From contig JAQUYL010000009.1 of the NCBI GenBank assembly GCA_028691845.1, forward strand, positions 1 through 64,000: a stretch of DNA of 64,000 nt, given 5' to 3'. Position 1 is the stretch's first letter; each line of letters begins with the position of its first letter. The notes beneath the pieces are model-generated. The model ran no database searches. It was not told where the DNA came from and saw only the letters and a list, made by a program, of their open reading frames with translations. The position numbers and the translations under genes were made by a program. This document shows positions 35,241 through 48,439 of the stretch, piece by piece. The DNA is from Opitutaceae bacterium (GTDB lineage: Bacteria > Verrucomicrobiota > Verrucomicrobiia > Opitutales > Opitutaceae).

Positions 35241-35447
35241 ATGGCCAATCCTTTTCGCAGTGCCCGCATCTTCTTCGGCGAGATGGTGGCCGAGTTGCAG
35301 AAATGCAGCTGGCCCACCGGTGCCGAACTCAAGGACTCCACGATCGTCGTCATCGTCGGGTCGCTTCTGCTCGGCCTTTTCACGAGCATCACCGATTTTG
35401 CCCTCTACAACGTCGTCGATGCCGTGACGACGATGGTGACCCGCTAG
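35241..35447 (+). CDS. secE: Preprotein translocase subunit SecE
   Basis: 68 aa, single C-terminal transmembrane helix (about residues 36-60), with the conserved F..EMVAELQKCSWPT motif of short SecE proteins. Stabilises SecY in the translocon. Between tRNA-Trp and nusG (15-base gap), its usual place. Confidence 0.93.
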   Translation: MANPFRSARIFFGEMVAELQKCSWPTGAELKDSTIVVIVGSLLLGLFTSITDFALYNVVDAVTTMVTR

Positions 35448-35462
35448 CGCACCCTTTAATCC

Positions 35463-36044
35463 ATGCCTCCCGAGACCGCCACCCCGACCGGCGCCCAGTG
35501 GTTCGCGCTCCACACCCTCTCCGGCCAGGAGCAGAAGGTGAAGACCTACCTCGATAAATTCAAGAAAGCCGAAGAACTCGAGGACTTCATCTTTGAGGTG
35601 CTCTTGCCCACCGAGACGGTGTCCGAAGTCAAGGGCGGCAAGAAATCCACGAAGGTCCGCAAGCTTTATCCCGGCTATGTCTTCATCAGCATGCGGCTCT
35701 TTGACGCGGACGGGAAGGTCAACATCAAGCCGTTCTATTTCGTGAAGGACGCGGCCGGCGTGATCGGCTTCGTGGGCGGCGATAATCCCGCTCCGCTGCG
35801 CCAGACCGAGATCGATGAGATCAAGACTCGCGTCGCGGCGGCCACCGGCAAGGAGATCCCGAAGGTCTCTTACGATGTTGGCGAGGAGGTGAAGATCACC
35901 GACGGTCCCTTCACCAACCTCACCGGGCGCATCGACGAGATCGATCCGACCCGCGGCAAGCTCAAGGTTTCCGTCTCCATTTTCGGCCGCTTCACGCCGG
36001 TCGAACTCGAATATTGGCAGGTGCAGCGCGCCGCCGAGGCGTGA
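35463..36044 (+). CDS. nusG: Transcription elongation/termination factor NusG
   Basis: 193 aa. NGN domain begins with WFALHTLSGQEQKVKTYL and contains KLYPGYVFI; a C-terminal KOW domain begins VGEEVKITDGPFTNLTGRI. Binds RNA polymerase and couples it to Rho or the ribosome. Followed 40 bases later by rplK. Confidence 0.96.
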   Translation: MPPETATPTGAQWFALHTLSGQEQKVKTYLDKFKKAEELEDFIFEVLLPTETVSEVKGGKKSTKVRKLYPGYVFISMRLFDADGKVNIKPFYFVKDAAGVIGFVGGDNPAPLRQTEIDEIKTRVAAATGKEIPKVSYDVGEEVKITDGPFTNLTGRIDEIDPTRGKLKVSVSIFGRFTPVELEYWQVQRAAEA

Positions 36045-36084
36045 TCTATCCTCCCCGTTCACTACATTTTAACCAACCCTCCTC

Positions 36085-36510
36085 ATGGCCAAAAAGATTC
36101 AAGGCTACATTCGCCTCCAACTCCCTGCTGGCGCTGCCAATCCGGCGCCCCCGGTCGGTCCCGCGCTCGGCGCCCAAGGCGTCAATATCATGGCGTTCTG
36201 CAAGGACTTTAACGCGAAAACGAAGGACCAGGCCGGCATGATCATCCCGGTCGTCATCACCGTTTACGTCGACAAGTCGTTCACTTTCATCTGCAAGTCG
36301 CCCCCGGCGGCCGTACTGCTTAAGAAGGCCGCCGGCATCGCCACCGGTTCCGGCAAGCCCAACCAAGAAAAGGTCGGCAAGGTGACGCGCAAACAGATTC
36401 TTGAAATCATCAAAATCAAAAAAGCCGATCTGAACGCCCGGAGCGAGGACGCCGCCGTCCGCATGATAGCCGGCACCGCCCGCAACATGGGCATCGAGGT
36501 CGTCGACTAA
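36085..36510 (+). CDS. rplK: Ribosomal protein L11
   Basis: 141 aa, normal length. N-terminal [27 protein letters not shown] and the C-terminal rRNA-binding domain with [15 protein letters not shown]. Part of the GTPase-associated centre. Preceded by a pyrimidine-rich run (CCCTCCTC) rather than a purine Shine-Dalgarno. Confidence 0.97.
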   Translation: MAKKIQGYIRLQLPAGAANPAPPVGPALGAQGVNIMAFCKDFNAKTKDQAGMIIPVVITVYVDKSFTFICKSPPAAVLLKKAAGIATGSGKPNQEKVGKVTRKQILEIIKIKKADLNARSEDAAVRMIAGTARNMGIEVVD

Positions 36511-36542
36511 TTTCCCCTCAACCGCAACCGCTCACCGCGGGA

Positions 36543-36556
36543 GTCCCCTCGGGGAC
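36543..36556 (+). promoter_or_regulatory. Small hairpin between rplK and rplA
   Basis: GTCCC/GGGAC stem with a CTCG tetraloop, 23 bases upstream of the rplA ATG. It could be a translational control element or incidental. I cannot match it to the L1-binding consensus by eye. Confidence 0.3.
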
Positions 36557-36579
36557 GTTCGCACCGCAAGGAGTAGTCC

Positions 36580-37272
36580 ATGGACAAACGCAGCAAACGC
36601 TACCGCAGCGCCATTCAGGCCGCTGATCTCACGAAGGAATATCCACTCAAGGAAGCCGTGGATATTCTGGCCAAATTCCCGAAGACCAAGTTCGACGAGA
36701 CCGTCGAGCTGTCCTTCCGCCTCGGCGTCGACCCGGCGCAAGGCGACCAGATGGTGCGCGGCACCACGCCGCTGCCCAACGGCTCCGGCAAAAAGGTCCG
36801 CGTCCTCGTCTTCACCGAGGATCCAGACAAGGCCATCGCCGCCGGCGCCGACTTCGCCGGCCTCAAGGATATGATGACAAAGATCCAGGAGGGCTGGATG
36901 GACTTCGACGTCGCCATCGCGACGACCGCGGCGATGAAGGAAGTGCGTTCGATTGCGCGCGTCCTCGGCCCCAAAGGCCTCATGCCCAACCCGAAGTCCG
37001 GCACCGTCACCGACGACATCGCCGCCGGCATCAAGGCCGTGAAGGCCGGGCGCGTGGAATTCAAGATGGACAAGACGGCCGGCATCGGCGTCGGCGTCGG
37101 CAAGCGCTCGTTCACGCCGCAACAGATCCTCGAAAATGCCGCCGCGGTGCTTGATGCCGTCGGCAAGGCCAAGCCCAACGGCTTCAAGGGGCATTACATC
37201 AAAAGCATTACGATTTCATCATCGATGAGCCCCGGAGTGAAGATCGCATCGAGCGAGTTCAATAAATTCTAA
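36580..37272 (+). CDS. rplA: Ribosomal protein L1
   Basis: 230 aa. Contains the L1 signature region GLKDMMTKIQEGWMDFDVAIATTAAMKEV and VLGPKGLMPNPKSGTV. Binds 23S rRNA at the L1 stalk; in many bacteria it also represses its own operon mRNA. A clear AAGGAG precedes the start. The gap to rplJ is only 17 bases. Confidence 0.97.
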   Translation: MDKRSKRYRSAIQAADLTKEYPLKEAVDILAKFPKTKFDETVELSFRLGVDPAQGDQMVRGTTPLPNGSGKKVRVLVFTEDPDKAIAAGADFAGLKDMMTKIQEGWMDFDVAIATTAAMKEVRSIARVLGPKGLMPNPKSGTVTDDIAAGIKAVKAGRVEFKMDKTAGIGVGVGKRSFTPQQILENAAAVLDAVGKAKPNGFKGHYIKSITISSSMSPGVKIASSEFNKF

Positions 37273-37289
37273 GCGGAGACCCCGTCACC

Positions 37290-37811
37290 ATGAGAGCAGA
37301 AAAGAAATACCTGATCGACGAGGTCACTGGACACCTCAAGAAATCCGACTATGTCATCCTCACTAATTACAACAGGATGACGGTCGAGGACGTGGCCAAG
37401 CTGCGCGGCAGACTCGCCCCGCACGCGGCCGAGTTCCATGTGGTCAAGAACAGCTCGCTGCGCATTGCGGCCCAGGCCCTCGGCCTGCCCGACTTTGACA
37501 GCGCGCTCACCGGACCGACCGCCGTCATCGTTGGCGGTCGGAACTCGCCGGGTGTCGCCAAAGTCATTAAGGACTTTTTCAAGGAGACACAGAAGGTCGA
37601 GGTCAAGGCCGGCGTGCTCGGAAACAAGCTGATCACGCCGAAAGACGTCGAGAAGCTGGCCGATCTGCCGTCCCTCGACTCGCTGCGGGCGCAGCTGCTC
37701 TGCCTGCTCAGCCAGCCGGGCACCATGTTCGTCCGCGTGCTCAACGCCGTGCCGCAAGGCATGGTCAACGTCCTCCAGGCGAAGGTTCGCGCCGCTGGGG
37801 AAAAGGACTAA
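37290..37811 (+). CDS. rplJ: Ribosomal protein L10
   Basis: 173 aa. MRAEKKYLIDEVTGHLKKSDYVILTNYNRMTVEDVAKLR matches L10 (quoted here only as segments of the N-terminal rRNA-binding domain), with the C-terminal helix for L7/L12 dimers. The short 17-base gap upstream leaves no room for a standard L10 leader; a 142-base structured gap follows instead, before rplL. Confidence 0.95.
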   Translation: MRAEKKYLIDEVTGHLKKSDYVILTNYNRMTVEDVAKLRGRLAPHAAEFHVVKNSSLRIAAQALGLPDFDSALTGPTAVIVGGRNSPGVAKVIKDFFKETQKVEVKAGVLGNKLITPKDVEKLADLPSLDSLRAQLLCLLSQPGTMFVRVLNAVPQGMVNVLQAKVRAAGEKD

Positions 37812-37851
37812 CTGTTCGTTCCATTCCTTTCACCGAATGGCCGCGCGAACC

Positions 37852-37933
37852 AGCGGCTTTCCGGAGAAAACACCATCAATCGCTGCAGGCTAGGGGATAC
37901 GTCCCTTAAACGTGCTTCCGGTTCGAAGCCGCT
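37852..37933 (+). promoter_or_regulatory. Structured RNA in the rplJ-rplL gap
   Basis: AGCGGCTT (37852-37859) pairs with AAGCCGCT (37926-37933), extended inside by CCGG (37861-37864) with CCGG (37918-37921). Within the loop GGGA/TCCC closes a TACG tetraloop. The helix ends 20 bases before the rplL ATG. It could modulate the L10:L12 ratio or be an L10-binding site relocated from its usual place. No Rfam comparison was possible. Confidence 0.5.
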
Positions 37934-37953
37934 AGCCGCGGCAGGAGATTATT

Positions 37954-38334
37954 ATGAGCAACATCACCAAAGACCAAGTCATCGAGTGGCTTTCCAGCCA
38001 GTCGGTTCTCGAAATTGCCGCCCTCGTCAAGGATCTCGAAGGCAAGTGGGGCGTTAGCGCTGCCGCGCCCGTCGCTGTCGCCGCAGCTCCCGCTGCCGCC
38101 GCCGCCGCTCCCGCGGAGGAAAAGACCGAGTTCAACGTCATCCTCGTTGACGCCGGCGCCAACAAGATCGGCGTCATCAAGGAAGTCCGCGCCATTACGG
38201 CCCTCGGCCTCAAGGAGGCCAAGGATCTCGTCGAGGCCGCCCCGAAAGCCGTCAAGGAGGGCTTGGCCAAGGCCGAAGCCGAGGAAATCAAGAAGAAGCT
38301 CGAGGCCGCCGGCGCCAAAGTGGAGCTCAAATAA
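37954..38334 (+). CDS. rplL: Ribosomal protein L7/L12
   Basis: 126 aa. N-terminal dimerisation helix pair, Ala/Pro-rich hinge (about residues 38-55) and C-terminal domain with [24 protein letters not shown] and [14 protein letters not shown]. Forms the ribosomal stalk. AGGAG lies 6 bases before the start. Followed by the rpoB attenuator region. Confidence 0.97.
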   Translation: MSNITKDQVIEWLSSQSVLEIAALVKDLEGKWGVSAAAPVAVAAAPAAAAAAPAEEKTEFNVILVDAGANKIGVIKEVRAITALGLKEAKDLVEAAPKAVKEGLAKAEAEEIKKKLEAAGAKVELK

Positions 38335-38374
38335 CCGCTTGGCGATCCCACGCCTGCAGTTTCCAGCCATTTCG

Positions 38375-38414
38375 GGACAGGCCGTGTCTAATCGCGGCCT
38401 GTCCTTCGGCTTTT
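38375..38414 (+). terminator. rplL-rpoB attenuator/terminator
   Basis: GGACAGGCCG/CGGCCTGTCC, a perfect 10-bp stem (38375-38384 and 38395-38404) with a 10-nt loop, followed by TTCGGCTTTT. Lies 41 bases after the rplL stop. In E. coli a partial terminator sits in the same interval and lowers rpoBC expression relative to the ribosomal genes, so the same role is inferred here. Confidence 0.75.
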
Positions 38415-38472
38415 CTCATCACTGTTCTTTTGCAGCCCGCCGGGGTCATGCGCCCGCGCCTTCCCCGGCCGG

Positions 38473-38502
38473 TTACGCCGCCGCGGCGTAAACCGAGTTT
38501 TT
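38473..38502 (+). terminator. Second hairpin before rpoB
   Basis: TTACGCCG/CGGCGTAA (38473-38480, 38484-38491) with a 3-nt CCG loop, then TTTTT (38498-38502). About 30 bases before the rpoB ATG. It may strengthen attenuation or be a processing site. Confidence 0.5.
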
Positions 38503-38533
38503 CCCTTTCTCTTCAACTTAAACGGGAGAGCCC

Positions 38534-41500
38534 ATGCCCGACCGCAATCACACCGACCGCATCAATTTTGGCCGCCTTCGCGAAGTCATCCAGCCGCCGA
38601 ATCTAATCGAGATCCAGATCAATTCGTATCTGGATTTTCTCCAGAAGGGTGTGCCCGAGAAGCAGCGCAAGCCCTTCGGGCTCGAAGCGGTGTTCCGAGA
38701 GGTTTTCCCCATCACGTCCTATGATGGACGCCTGACGCTCGAATACGTTTCCTACACCGTCGGGGAGCCCAAGGATTCGGAGATCGAGTGTCTCCGCGAG
38801 GGCATCACCTACGCAGTGCCGCTCTATGTGAAGCTCCGGCTGCGCGAGGAGGACTTCATCAAGGACGAGGAGATTTTCATGGGTGACATCCCGATGGTGA
38901 CCGAGCGCGGCTCGTTCATCATCAACGGTGCCGAGCGGGTTGTCGTCTCGCAGCTGCACCGTTCGCCCGGCATTTGCTTCGAGGTGGCCACCCACCCGAA
39001 CGGCAAGCTGCTCCACTCCTTCCGCATCATCCCCGACCGCGGCACCTGGCTTGAGGTCCAGTTCGACAACAACGACCTGCTCTACGTCTATCTCGACCGC
39101 CGCCGCCGCCGCCGCAAATTCCTGATCACGACGCTGCTCCGCTCCATCGGCTATTCGAGCGACCTCGATATTCTCAATCTCTTCTACGAGCTCACGGAGC
39201 TCAAGGTCAGCAAGGCGCTCGACTTGGAGAATGTTTCGACCTTGGTCCTCGTGGAGGATGTAATCGATGCCCAAAAAGGCGTTGTCCTGGCCCGCGCGTT
39301 CGAGCCGCTGACCAAGCAGATCGTCCGCACCTTCGAGAAGCACGACATCTCCTCGATGCGCGTCATCGACACGACGGTCGACGAGGGCGCCATCATCCGG
39401 GCGCTCAAGAAGGATCCGACCCGCAACGAGGAAGAGGCCCTCAAGGAAATCTACAAGCGCCTCCGCCCCGGCGAGCCGCCTACCACTGCCAACGCCAAGG
39501 CCCTGCTCAAGCGCCTGTTCTTCGATCCCAAGCGCTACGACCTCGGCCGCGTCGGCCGCTACAAGCTCAATCAGAAGCTCAATCTCAAGGCCGCGTTGGA
39601 GAACCGCATCCTCACCGCTGAGGATGTCACCGAGGCAACCAAATACCTCGTCCGTCTCAAGCGCAACGAGGGCATCGTCGACGACATCGACCATCTCGGC
39701 AGCCGCCGTGTGCGCACGGTGGGCGAGCTCCTCGCCAACCAGTGCCGGGTCGGCCTTTCCCGTACCGAGCGTCTCGTCCGCGAGCGCATGACCCTCTACG
39801 ACCAGAGCGTCGATTCGATCACTCCGCAGAAGCTGATCAATCCGAAGGCCCTGACCACCGTGATTCGCGACTTCTTTGCGCGCAGCCAGCTCAGCCAGTT
39901 CATGGACCAAATCAATCCGCTGGCCGAGTTGACGCACAAGCGCCGCCTTTCCGCCCTCGGACCCGGCGGTCTCAACCGCGAGCGCGCCGGCTTCGAGGTC
40001 CGCGACGTGCATCCTTCGCACTACGGCCGCATCTGTCCGATCGAGACGCCGGAAGGCCCGAACATCGGCCTCATCAACTCGCTCTCGACCTACGCCCGCG
40101 TCAACGAATTCGGCTTCATCGAGGCGCCCTACCGCGTCGTCGAGAGCGGCCGCGTCAGCGACAAGGTTGTCTACCTCACCGCCGACCAGGAGGAGGGCAA
40201 GACCATCGCCCAGGCCAACTCCGAGGTTGACGACAAGGGCAACTTCATTGGCAAGGTCACCGCCCGCAACAGCGGCAACTTCCTCGAGGTCACGGCCGAC
40301 GAGGTCGAGTACATGGACGTGTCTCCGAAGCAGGTCGTGTCCGTTGCGGCCGGCTTAATCCCGTTCCTCGAACACGACGACGCCAACCGCGCGCTCATGG
40401 GCTCGAACATGCAGCGCCAGGGCGTGCCGCTGCTCCAGACCGAGGCGCCGCTCGTTGGCACCGGCCTCGAGTCCCGCCTGGCGCGCGACTCCAAGACCGT
40501 CGTGGTCGCCGAGGCCGCCGGCATCGTCGCTTCCGTCGACGCCAAGCGCATCGTTGTCACCAAGGACGGCGAAGTGCCGCGCAATCTCGACAAGCATCCG
40601 AAAGGCGACCCGAAGAACGACCTGTATGTCTACGAACTGCGCAAATTCATGCGCTCGAACGCTGGCACCTGCTTCAATCAGAAGCCCATCGTCAAGAAGG
40701 GCCAGAAGATCCGGGCCGGCGAGGTAATCGCCGACGGTCCCTCGACTGCGCGCGGCGAACTCGCCCTCGGGCGCAATGTTCTCGTCGCATTCATGCCGTG
40801 GAACGGATATAATTTTGAAGATGCGATTCTGATCTCCGAAAAAGTCCTCAAGCAGGACATTTTCACCTCGATCCACATCCAGGAATTCGAGGTCACCGCC
40901 CGCGACACCAAGCTCGGACCTGAGGAAATCACGCGCGATATCCCCAACATCGGGGAGGAGGCCCTCAAGAATCTCGACCACAGCGGCGTCATTCGCATTG
41001 GCGCCGAGGTGAAGCCCGGCGACATCCTCGTCGGCAAGATCACGCCCAAGTCCGAAACCGAGCTGGCGCCCGAGGAAAAACTCCTCCGCGCGATCTTCGG
41101 CGAAAAGGCCGCCGACGTGAAGGACACCTCTCTGGTCGTGCCTTCCGGCGTCGCCGGCATAGTCATGGACGTCAAGGTGGCCATGAGCCGTCTTGAGGCC
41201 GATCGCGATCGCCTGTCCCCCTCCGACCGCCGCCGCCAGGTCAAGCAAATCCAGGAGGACTACAAGACGCAGATGGACAAGTTGCGTGAGGCACTGACCG
41301 AGGCGCTCTCCAATATTCTTCTCGGCGAGAAAATTCCGCTCGACGTGATCAACGGCCAGAGCGGGGAGATCATCATCCCCGCCAACCGCAAGATCACCAA
41401 GACGCTGCTGCGCAAGCTTGCCGCCGTAGCGAAGCACATCGAAATCGATCCTTCGCCGGTGCGCATCAAGATCATGGAGATCATCGGCTCGTTCCAGTCG

Positions 41501-42343
41501 AAGTTCGACGAGGTCGAAGGCGACCGCGAACGCAAGATCGGCAGCATCGAGTCCGGGGACGAAGCCAGCGCCGGCGTCATCAAGCAGGTCAAGGTTTACA
41601 TTGCCGAGAAGCAAAAGCTCGAGGTTGGCGACAAGATGGCCGGCCGCCACGGCAACAAGGGCGTTGTTGCCAAGATCGTGGCGGAAGAGGACATGCCGTT
41701 CCTTCCCGATGGCACTCCCATCGAAATCTGCCTCAACCCGCTCGGCGTGCCTTCACGCATGAATGTCGGCCAAGTGCTTGAAACCCACCTCGGATGGGCC
41801 TGCAGCCGGATCGGCCTTAAGGTTGCGACGCCCGTGTTCGACGGCATTCCCGAAAGCAAAGTGCGGGGCTATCTCAAGGAAGCCCGACTGCCTTCCACCG
41901 GAAAGAGCTCCCTCCACGATGGCCGCACCGGCGACAAACTCGATCAGGAGGTCGTGGTCGGCTACATCTACATGATGAAGCTCAACCACCTTGTTTCGCA
42001 CAAGATTCATGCCCGCGCGGTCGGCCCCTATTCGCTTGTCACGCAGCAGCCGCTGGGCGGCAAGGCGCAGTATGGAGGCCAGCGTTTCGGGGAAATGGAA
42101 GTGTGGGCGCTCGAGGCCTACGGTGCGGCGCATACGCTGCAGGAGCTGCTTACGGTCAAGTCTGACGACGTCAACGGACGCACGAAGATCTACGAATCGC
42201 TCGTCAAGGGCGACAACACGCTCTCGGCCGGCACCCCCGAATCCTTCAACGTTCTTATCAAGGAAATGCAGGCCCTCGGTCTCGACGTCCGCCTCGGCCG
42301 TCGTTCGACGCTGAGTGAAGCTCTGGGCGGCACTGCCCGATAA
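38534..42343 (+). CDS. rpoB: RNA polymerase beta subunit
   Basis: 1269 aa. Conserved regions visible: the fork/rifampicin region [44 protein letters not shown] (segment), [19 protein letters not shown], and near the end [18 protein letters not shown] and [28 protein letters not shown] (segment). The C-terminus ends with [10 protein letters not shown]. It forms the catalytic cleft with beta prime. The gap to rpoC is 52 bases. Confidence 0.98.
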   Translation: MPDRNHTDRINFGRLREVIQPPNLIEIQINSYLDFLQKGVPEKQRKPFGLEAVFREVFPITSYDGRLTLEYVSYTVGEPKDSEIECLREGITYAVPLYVKLRLREEDFIKDEEIFMGDIPMVTERGSFIINGAERVVVSQLHRSPGICFEVATHPNGKLLHSFRIIPDRGTWLEVQFDNNDLLYVYLDRRRRRRKFLITTLLRSIGYSSDLDILNLFYELTELKVSKALDLENVSTLVLVEDVIDAQKGVVLARAFEPLTKQIVRTFEKHDISSMRVIDTTVDEGAIIRALKKDPTRNEEEALKEIYKRLRPGEPPTTANAKALLKRLFFDPKRYDLGRVGRYKLNQKLNLKAALENRILTAEDVTEATKYLVRLKRNEGIVDDIDHLGSRRVRTVGELLANQCRVGLSRTERLVRERMTLYDQSVDSITPQKLINPKALTTVIRDFFARSQLSQFMDQINPLAELTHKRRLSALGPGGLNRERAGFEVRDVHPSHYGRICPIETPEGPNIGLINSLSTYARVNEFGFIEAPYRVVESGRVSDKVVYLTADQEEGKTIAQANSEVDDKGNFIGKVTARNSGNFLEVTADEVEYMDVSPKQVVSVAAGLIPFLEHDDANRALMGSNMQRQGVPLLQTEAPLVGTGLESRLARDSKTVVVAEAAGIVASVDAKRIVVTKDGEVPRNLDKHPKGDPKNDLYVYELRKFMRSNAGTCFNQKPIVKKGQKIRAGEVIADGPSTARGELALGRNVLVAFMPWNGYNFEDAILISEKVLKQDIFTSIHIQEFEVTARDTKLGPEEITRDIPNIGEEALKNLDHSGVIRIGAEVKPGDILVGKITPKSETELAPEEKLLRAIFGEKAADVKDTSLVVPSGVAGIVMDVKVAMSRLEADRDRLSPSDRRRQVKQIQEDYKTQMDKLREALTEALSNILLGEKIPLDVINGQSGEIIIPANRKITKTLLRKLAAVAKHIEIDPSPVRIKIMEIIGSFQSKFDEVEGDRERKIGSIESGDEASAGVIKQVKVYIAEKQKLEVGDKMAGRHGNKGVVAKIVAEEDMPFLPDGTPIEICLNPLGVPSRMNVGQVLETHLGWACSRIGLKVATPVFDGIPESKVRGYLKEARLPSTGKSSLHDGRTGDKLDQEVVVGYIYMMKLNHLVSHKIHARAVGPYSLVTQQPLGGKAQYGGQRFGEMEVWALEAYGAAHTLQELLTVKSDDVNGRTKIYESLVKGDNTLSAGTPESFNVLIKEMQALGLDVRLGRRSTLSEALGGTAR

Positions 42344-42395
42344 GCCCCGGTCCCCCGCGCAACCTTTAACGATATCCAGAGAGAGTCACCATCAT

Positions 42396-46547
<4,152 letters not shown>

Positions 46548-46612
46548 GCAGCACTCCCGCAATCGGGAGATTCCTTGCGCCTGCTCCGCCGGGGGCGATT
46601 CAATGCAACTTC

Positions 46613-46643
46613 AGAGCCGCAGAGGCCATGTCTCTGCGGCTCT
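46613..46643 (+). terminator. Long perfect hairpin after rpoC
   Basis: AGAGCCGCAGAG/CTCTGCGGCTCT, 12-bp perfect stem with 7-nt loop, 65 bases after the rpoC stop, followed by ACCATTT. Probably a terminator or 3' stabiliser, with a weak U tail. Confidence 0.65.
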
Positions 46644-46802
46644 ACCATTTGCGAGTGGTGCAGCGGGGGCGCTGACTATGTTCCCCCATGGGTCAGAGCG
46701 GCAACTGAATCGCCGGGAAGGTTCCATCAGGGGCCGGCGGAAGGCCGGTTTTGCGCTTGAATTTAGAGTGAATTTGCTGATGTTTATGTTTCCTCCCGCC
46801 AA

Positions 46803-46836
46803 AAAAGCGCCAGTAGAGCCTAGCTCCTGGTGCTTT
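46803..46836 (+). other. Hairpin directly before a strong terminator (candidate ncRNA 3' part)
   Basis: AAAGCGCCAG (46803-46812) pairs with CTGGTGCTTT (46827-46836), 10 bp with one G-U. It abuts the terminator at 46837. The interval 46644-46872 has no convincing protein frame, so a small RNA ending at the terminator is possible. Confidence 0.4.
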
Positions 46837-46872
46837 GCGCCCGGCCTTCCTCCCAAGGCCGGGCGCTTTTTT
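46837..46872 (+). terminator. Strong Rho-independent terminator
   Basis: GCGCCCGGCCTT/AAGGCCGGGCGC, perfect 12-bp stem (46837-46848, 46855-46866), 6-nt loop and TTTTTT. It ends the rpoBC transcript or a separate RNA between 46644 and 46872. The remainder up to 47035 is the leader of the TolC-like gene, where I see no confident promoter. Confidence 0.92.
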
Positions 46873-47035
46873 AGCACGTCTAAAAAGCGACTTTGTTGCC
46901 GCGCTGGAGGGCCAGGAAAGGAGCCCCGAGATATCTAAAATGAGGCCTTGGCTCGTTCAGCGGGCAGGGGAGATTTCCGGGTTGCCATGAGCCTGATATT
47001 GTCGCGGTCTGACAAGCTACGTACCTTCATTAATC

Positions 47036-48439
47036 ATGTTTGGCCATCTGCTGGTTACAAGATTGGGAGCGATTGCTCTGCTTGCGGTTTTCCTGTCGGC
47101 GACCGCGGTTCGTGGCCAAACGGCGGAAGCATCCCTGCCTCCGATGCCGGAAGATCTGCTGCCGGGGCTGCACGAGATCATTAAATCGGCGCTGCAGCAA
47201 TCCCCCCCTATCCTCAAGAAGAACATCGAACTGATCCTGGCGGAGGCTTCCAGCCTGCAACAGGCCTCGGGATTATGGCCCAGTCTGGGCAGTGATGCCT
47301 CCTATGGCGCCAACCGGGCAGTGTCGGTCAATCAAAACAATTCGTCCAGCAGCATCCAAAGCGGCTTCAATTTCAATCTCTGGTTCAATCAGCCCCTTTA
47401 CCACTGGGGCACGTTGAAGGACCGTGCGGAAATCGGCAAAATCGGCGTGAAACTCGCGGAAAGGGACTATGCTGATGCCGCCCAAGGCCTCATCAATAGT
47501 CTGCGCGGCCAATATCTGGGATTGATCATCAACAAGGTTTCCTTGCGCAACGCGCGCGTTGCGCTTCAGCAGGCCGAGGCCAGCTTAAAGGTGGAAGAGG
47601 AGAAGCTTAAGGCCGGCCAGATTTCACCCAACGCGATTGGCCCGGCAAACCTTCAGGTGGCGGAGATGCGCTTGCAGTGCGACCGGGTGGCGGAGGCTTA
47701 TGAGCAAGCCAAGCGCAATTTTGTGCGTCTGTCCGGGTTGAAGAGTTTTGATGAAGCCAGTCTGCCGGAAACGATTCCTCACCCGCTCCTTGCGGCGCCA
47801 CCGGTCGCGGCGCTGATCTCGCGCTTTCTGCACGATGGCATCGAGAAAACCCGCGAAGCCCGGGCGTTTCAACTAGCCATCCGGAATGCGGATCTGGAAT
47901 ACCGGATCGCGAAATACGGCCTTTATCCCAAGTTCAACCTGGGGGCCAGTGTCTCCCAGTACATCAATAGCAACATCTACAATGACACCGTCACGCAAGA
48001 AACGATCTTGACGGAGCGAGTGGGCCTCAATGTGGGCTGGACCATCTTTGACGGTTTTTCCACCCGGGCGAACAAGATGTCGTCCCTCGCCAGCAAGCGC
48101 CTGGCCGAACGAGGTTATCAGACTTATCTCGAAAGCAAGGCGGACCAGGTGCGGGATCTCGGGAGGCAGATTGATTTCTCCTGGCGGTCCCTCGATCTCA
48201 TCGGGACGCGGCTCAGTATGTCGGAGGGCTCTCTCAAGCTGCTGCAGGACAACCTGGCCCTCGGGCTTGCCTCCGAGGTGGAGGTCGCGTCAGCTGCCTT
48301 GGGCCACTACCAGTTGGAACTCAGCATGCTCAATTCGCGCATCGAGTGCTTTATGCGTTGGAGCGAATTTGTTTCGTTGCTGGGCATCGATCCGGCTTTG
48401 AATAATCTTCCTTCCCGCTTTCTTGACCATGGCAATTAA
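47036..48439 (+). CDS. TolC-family outer-membrane efflux protein
   Basis: 467 aa. Signal peptide at about residues 1-27 (AVFLSATAVRGQ). Two TolC-type repeats with long helices: AQGLINSLRGQYLGLIIN, VALQQAEASLKVEEEKLKAGQ in the first half and LESKADQVRDLGRQIDFSWRSL in the second, with beta strands NFNLWFNQPLYHWG and LNVGWTIFDGF. Forms the outer-membrane channel for the HlyD/ABC pump encoded next. Its 3' end overlaps the adaptor start by 11 bases, so they are translationally coupled. Confidence 0.9.
   Translation: MFGHLLVTRLGAIALLAVFLSATAVRGQTAEASLPPMPEDLLPGLHEIIKSALQQSPPILKKNIELILAEASSLQQASGLWPSLGSDASYGANRAVSVNQNNSSSSIQSGFNFNLWFNQPLYHWGTLKDRAEIGKIGVKLAERDYADAAQGLINSLRGQYLGLIINKVSLRNARVALQQAEASLKVEEEKLKAGQISPNAIGPANLQVAEMRLQCDRVAEAYEQAKRNFVRLSGLKSFDEASLPETIPHPLLAAPPVAALISRFLHDGIEKTREARAFQLAIRNADLEYRIAKYGLYPKFNLGASVSQYINSNIYNDTVTQETILTERVGLNVGWTIFDGFSTRANKMSSLASKRLAERGYQTYLESKADQVRDLGRQIDFSWRSLDLIGTRLSMSEGSLKLLQDNLALGLASEVEVASAALGHYQLELSMLNSRIECFMRWSEFVSLLGIDPALNNLPSRFLDHGN

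Noticed and set aside
37273..37289. Canonical L10 leader before rplJ
   Set aside because: Only 17 bases are available, too short for the known leader fold.
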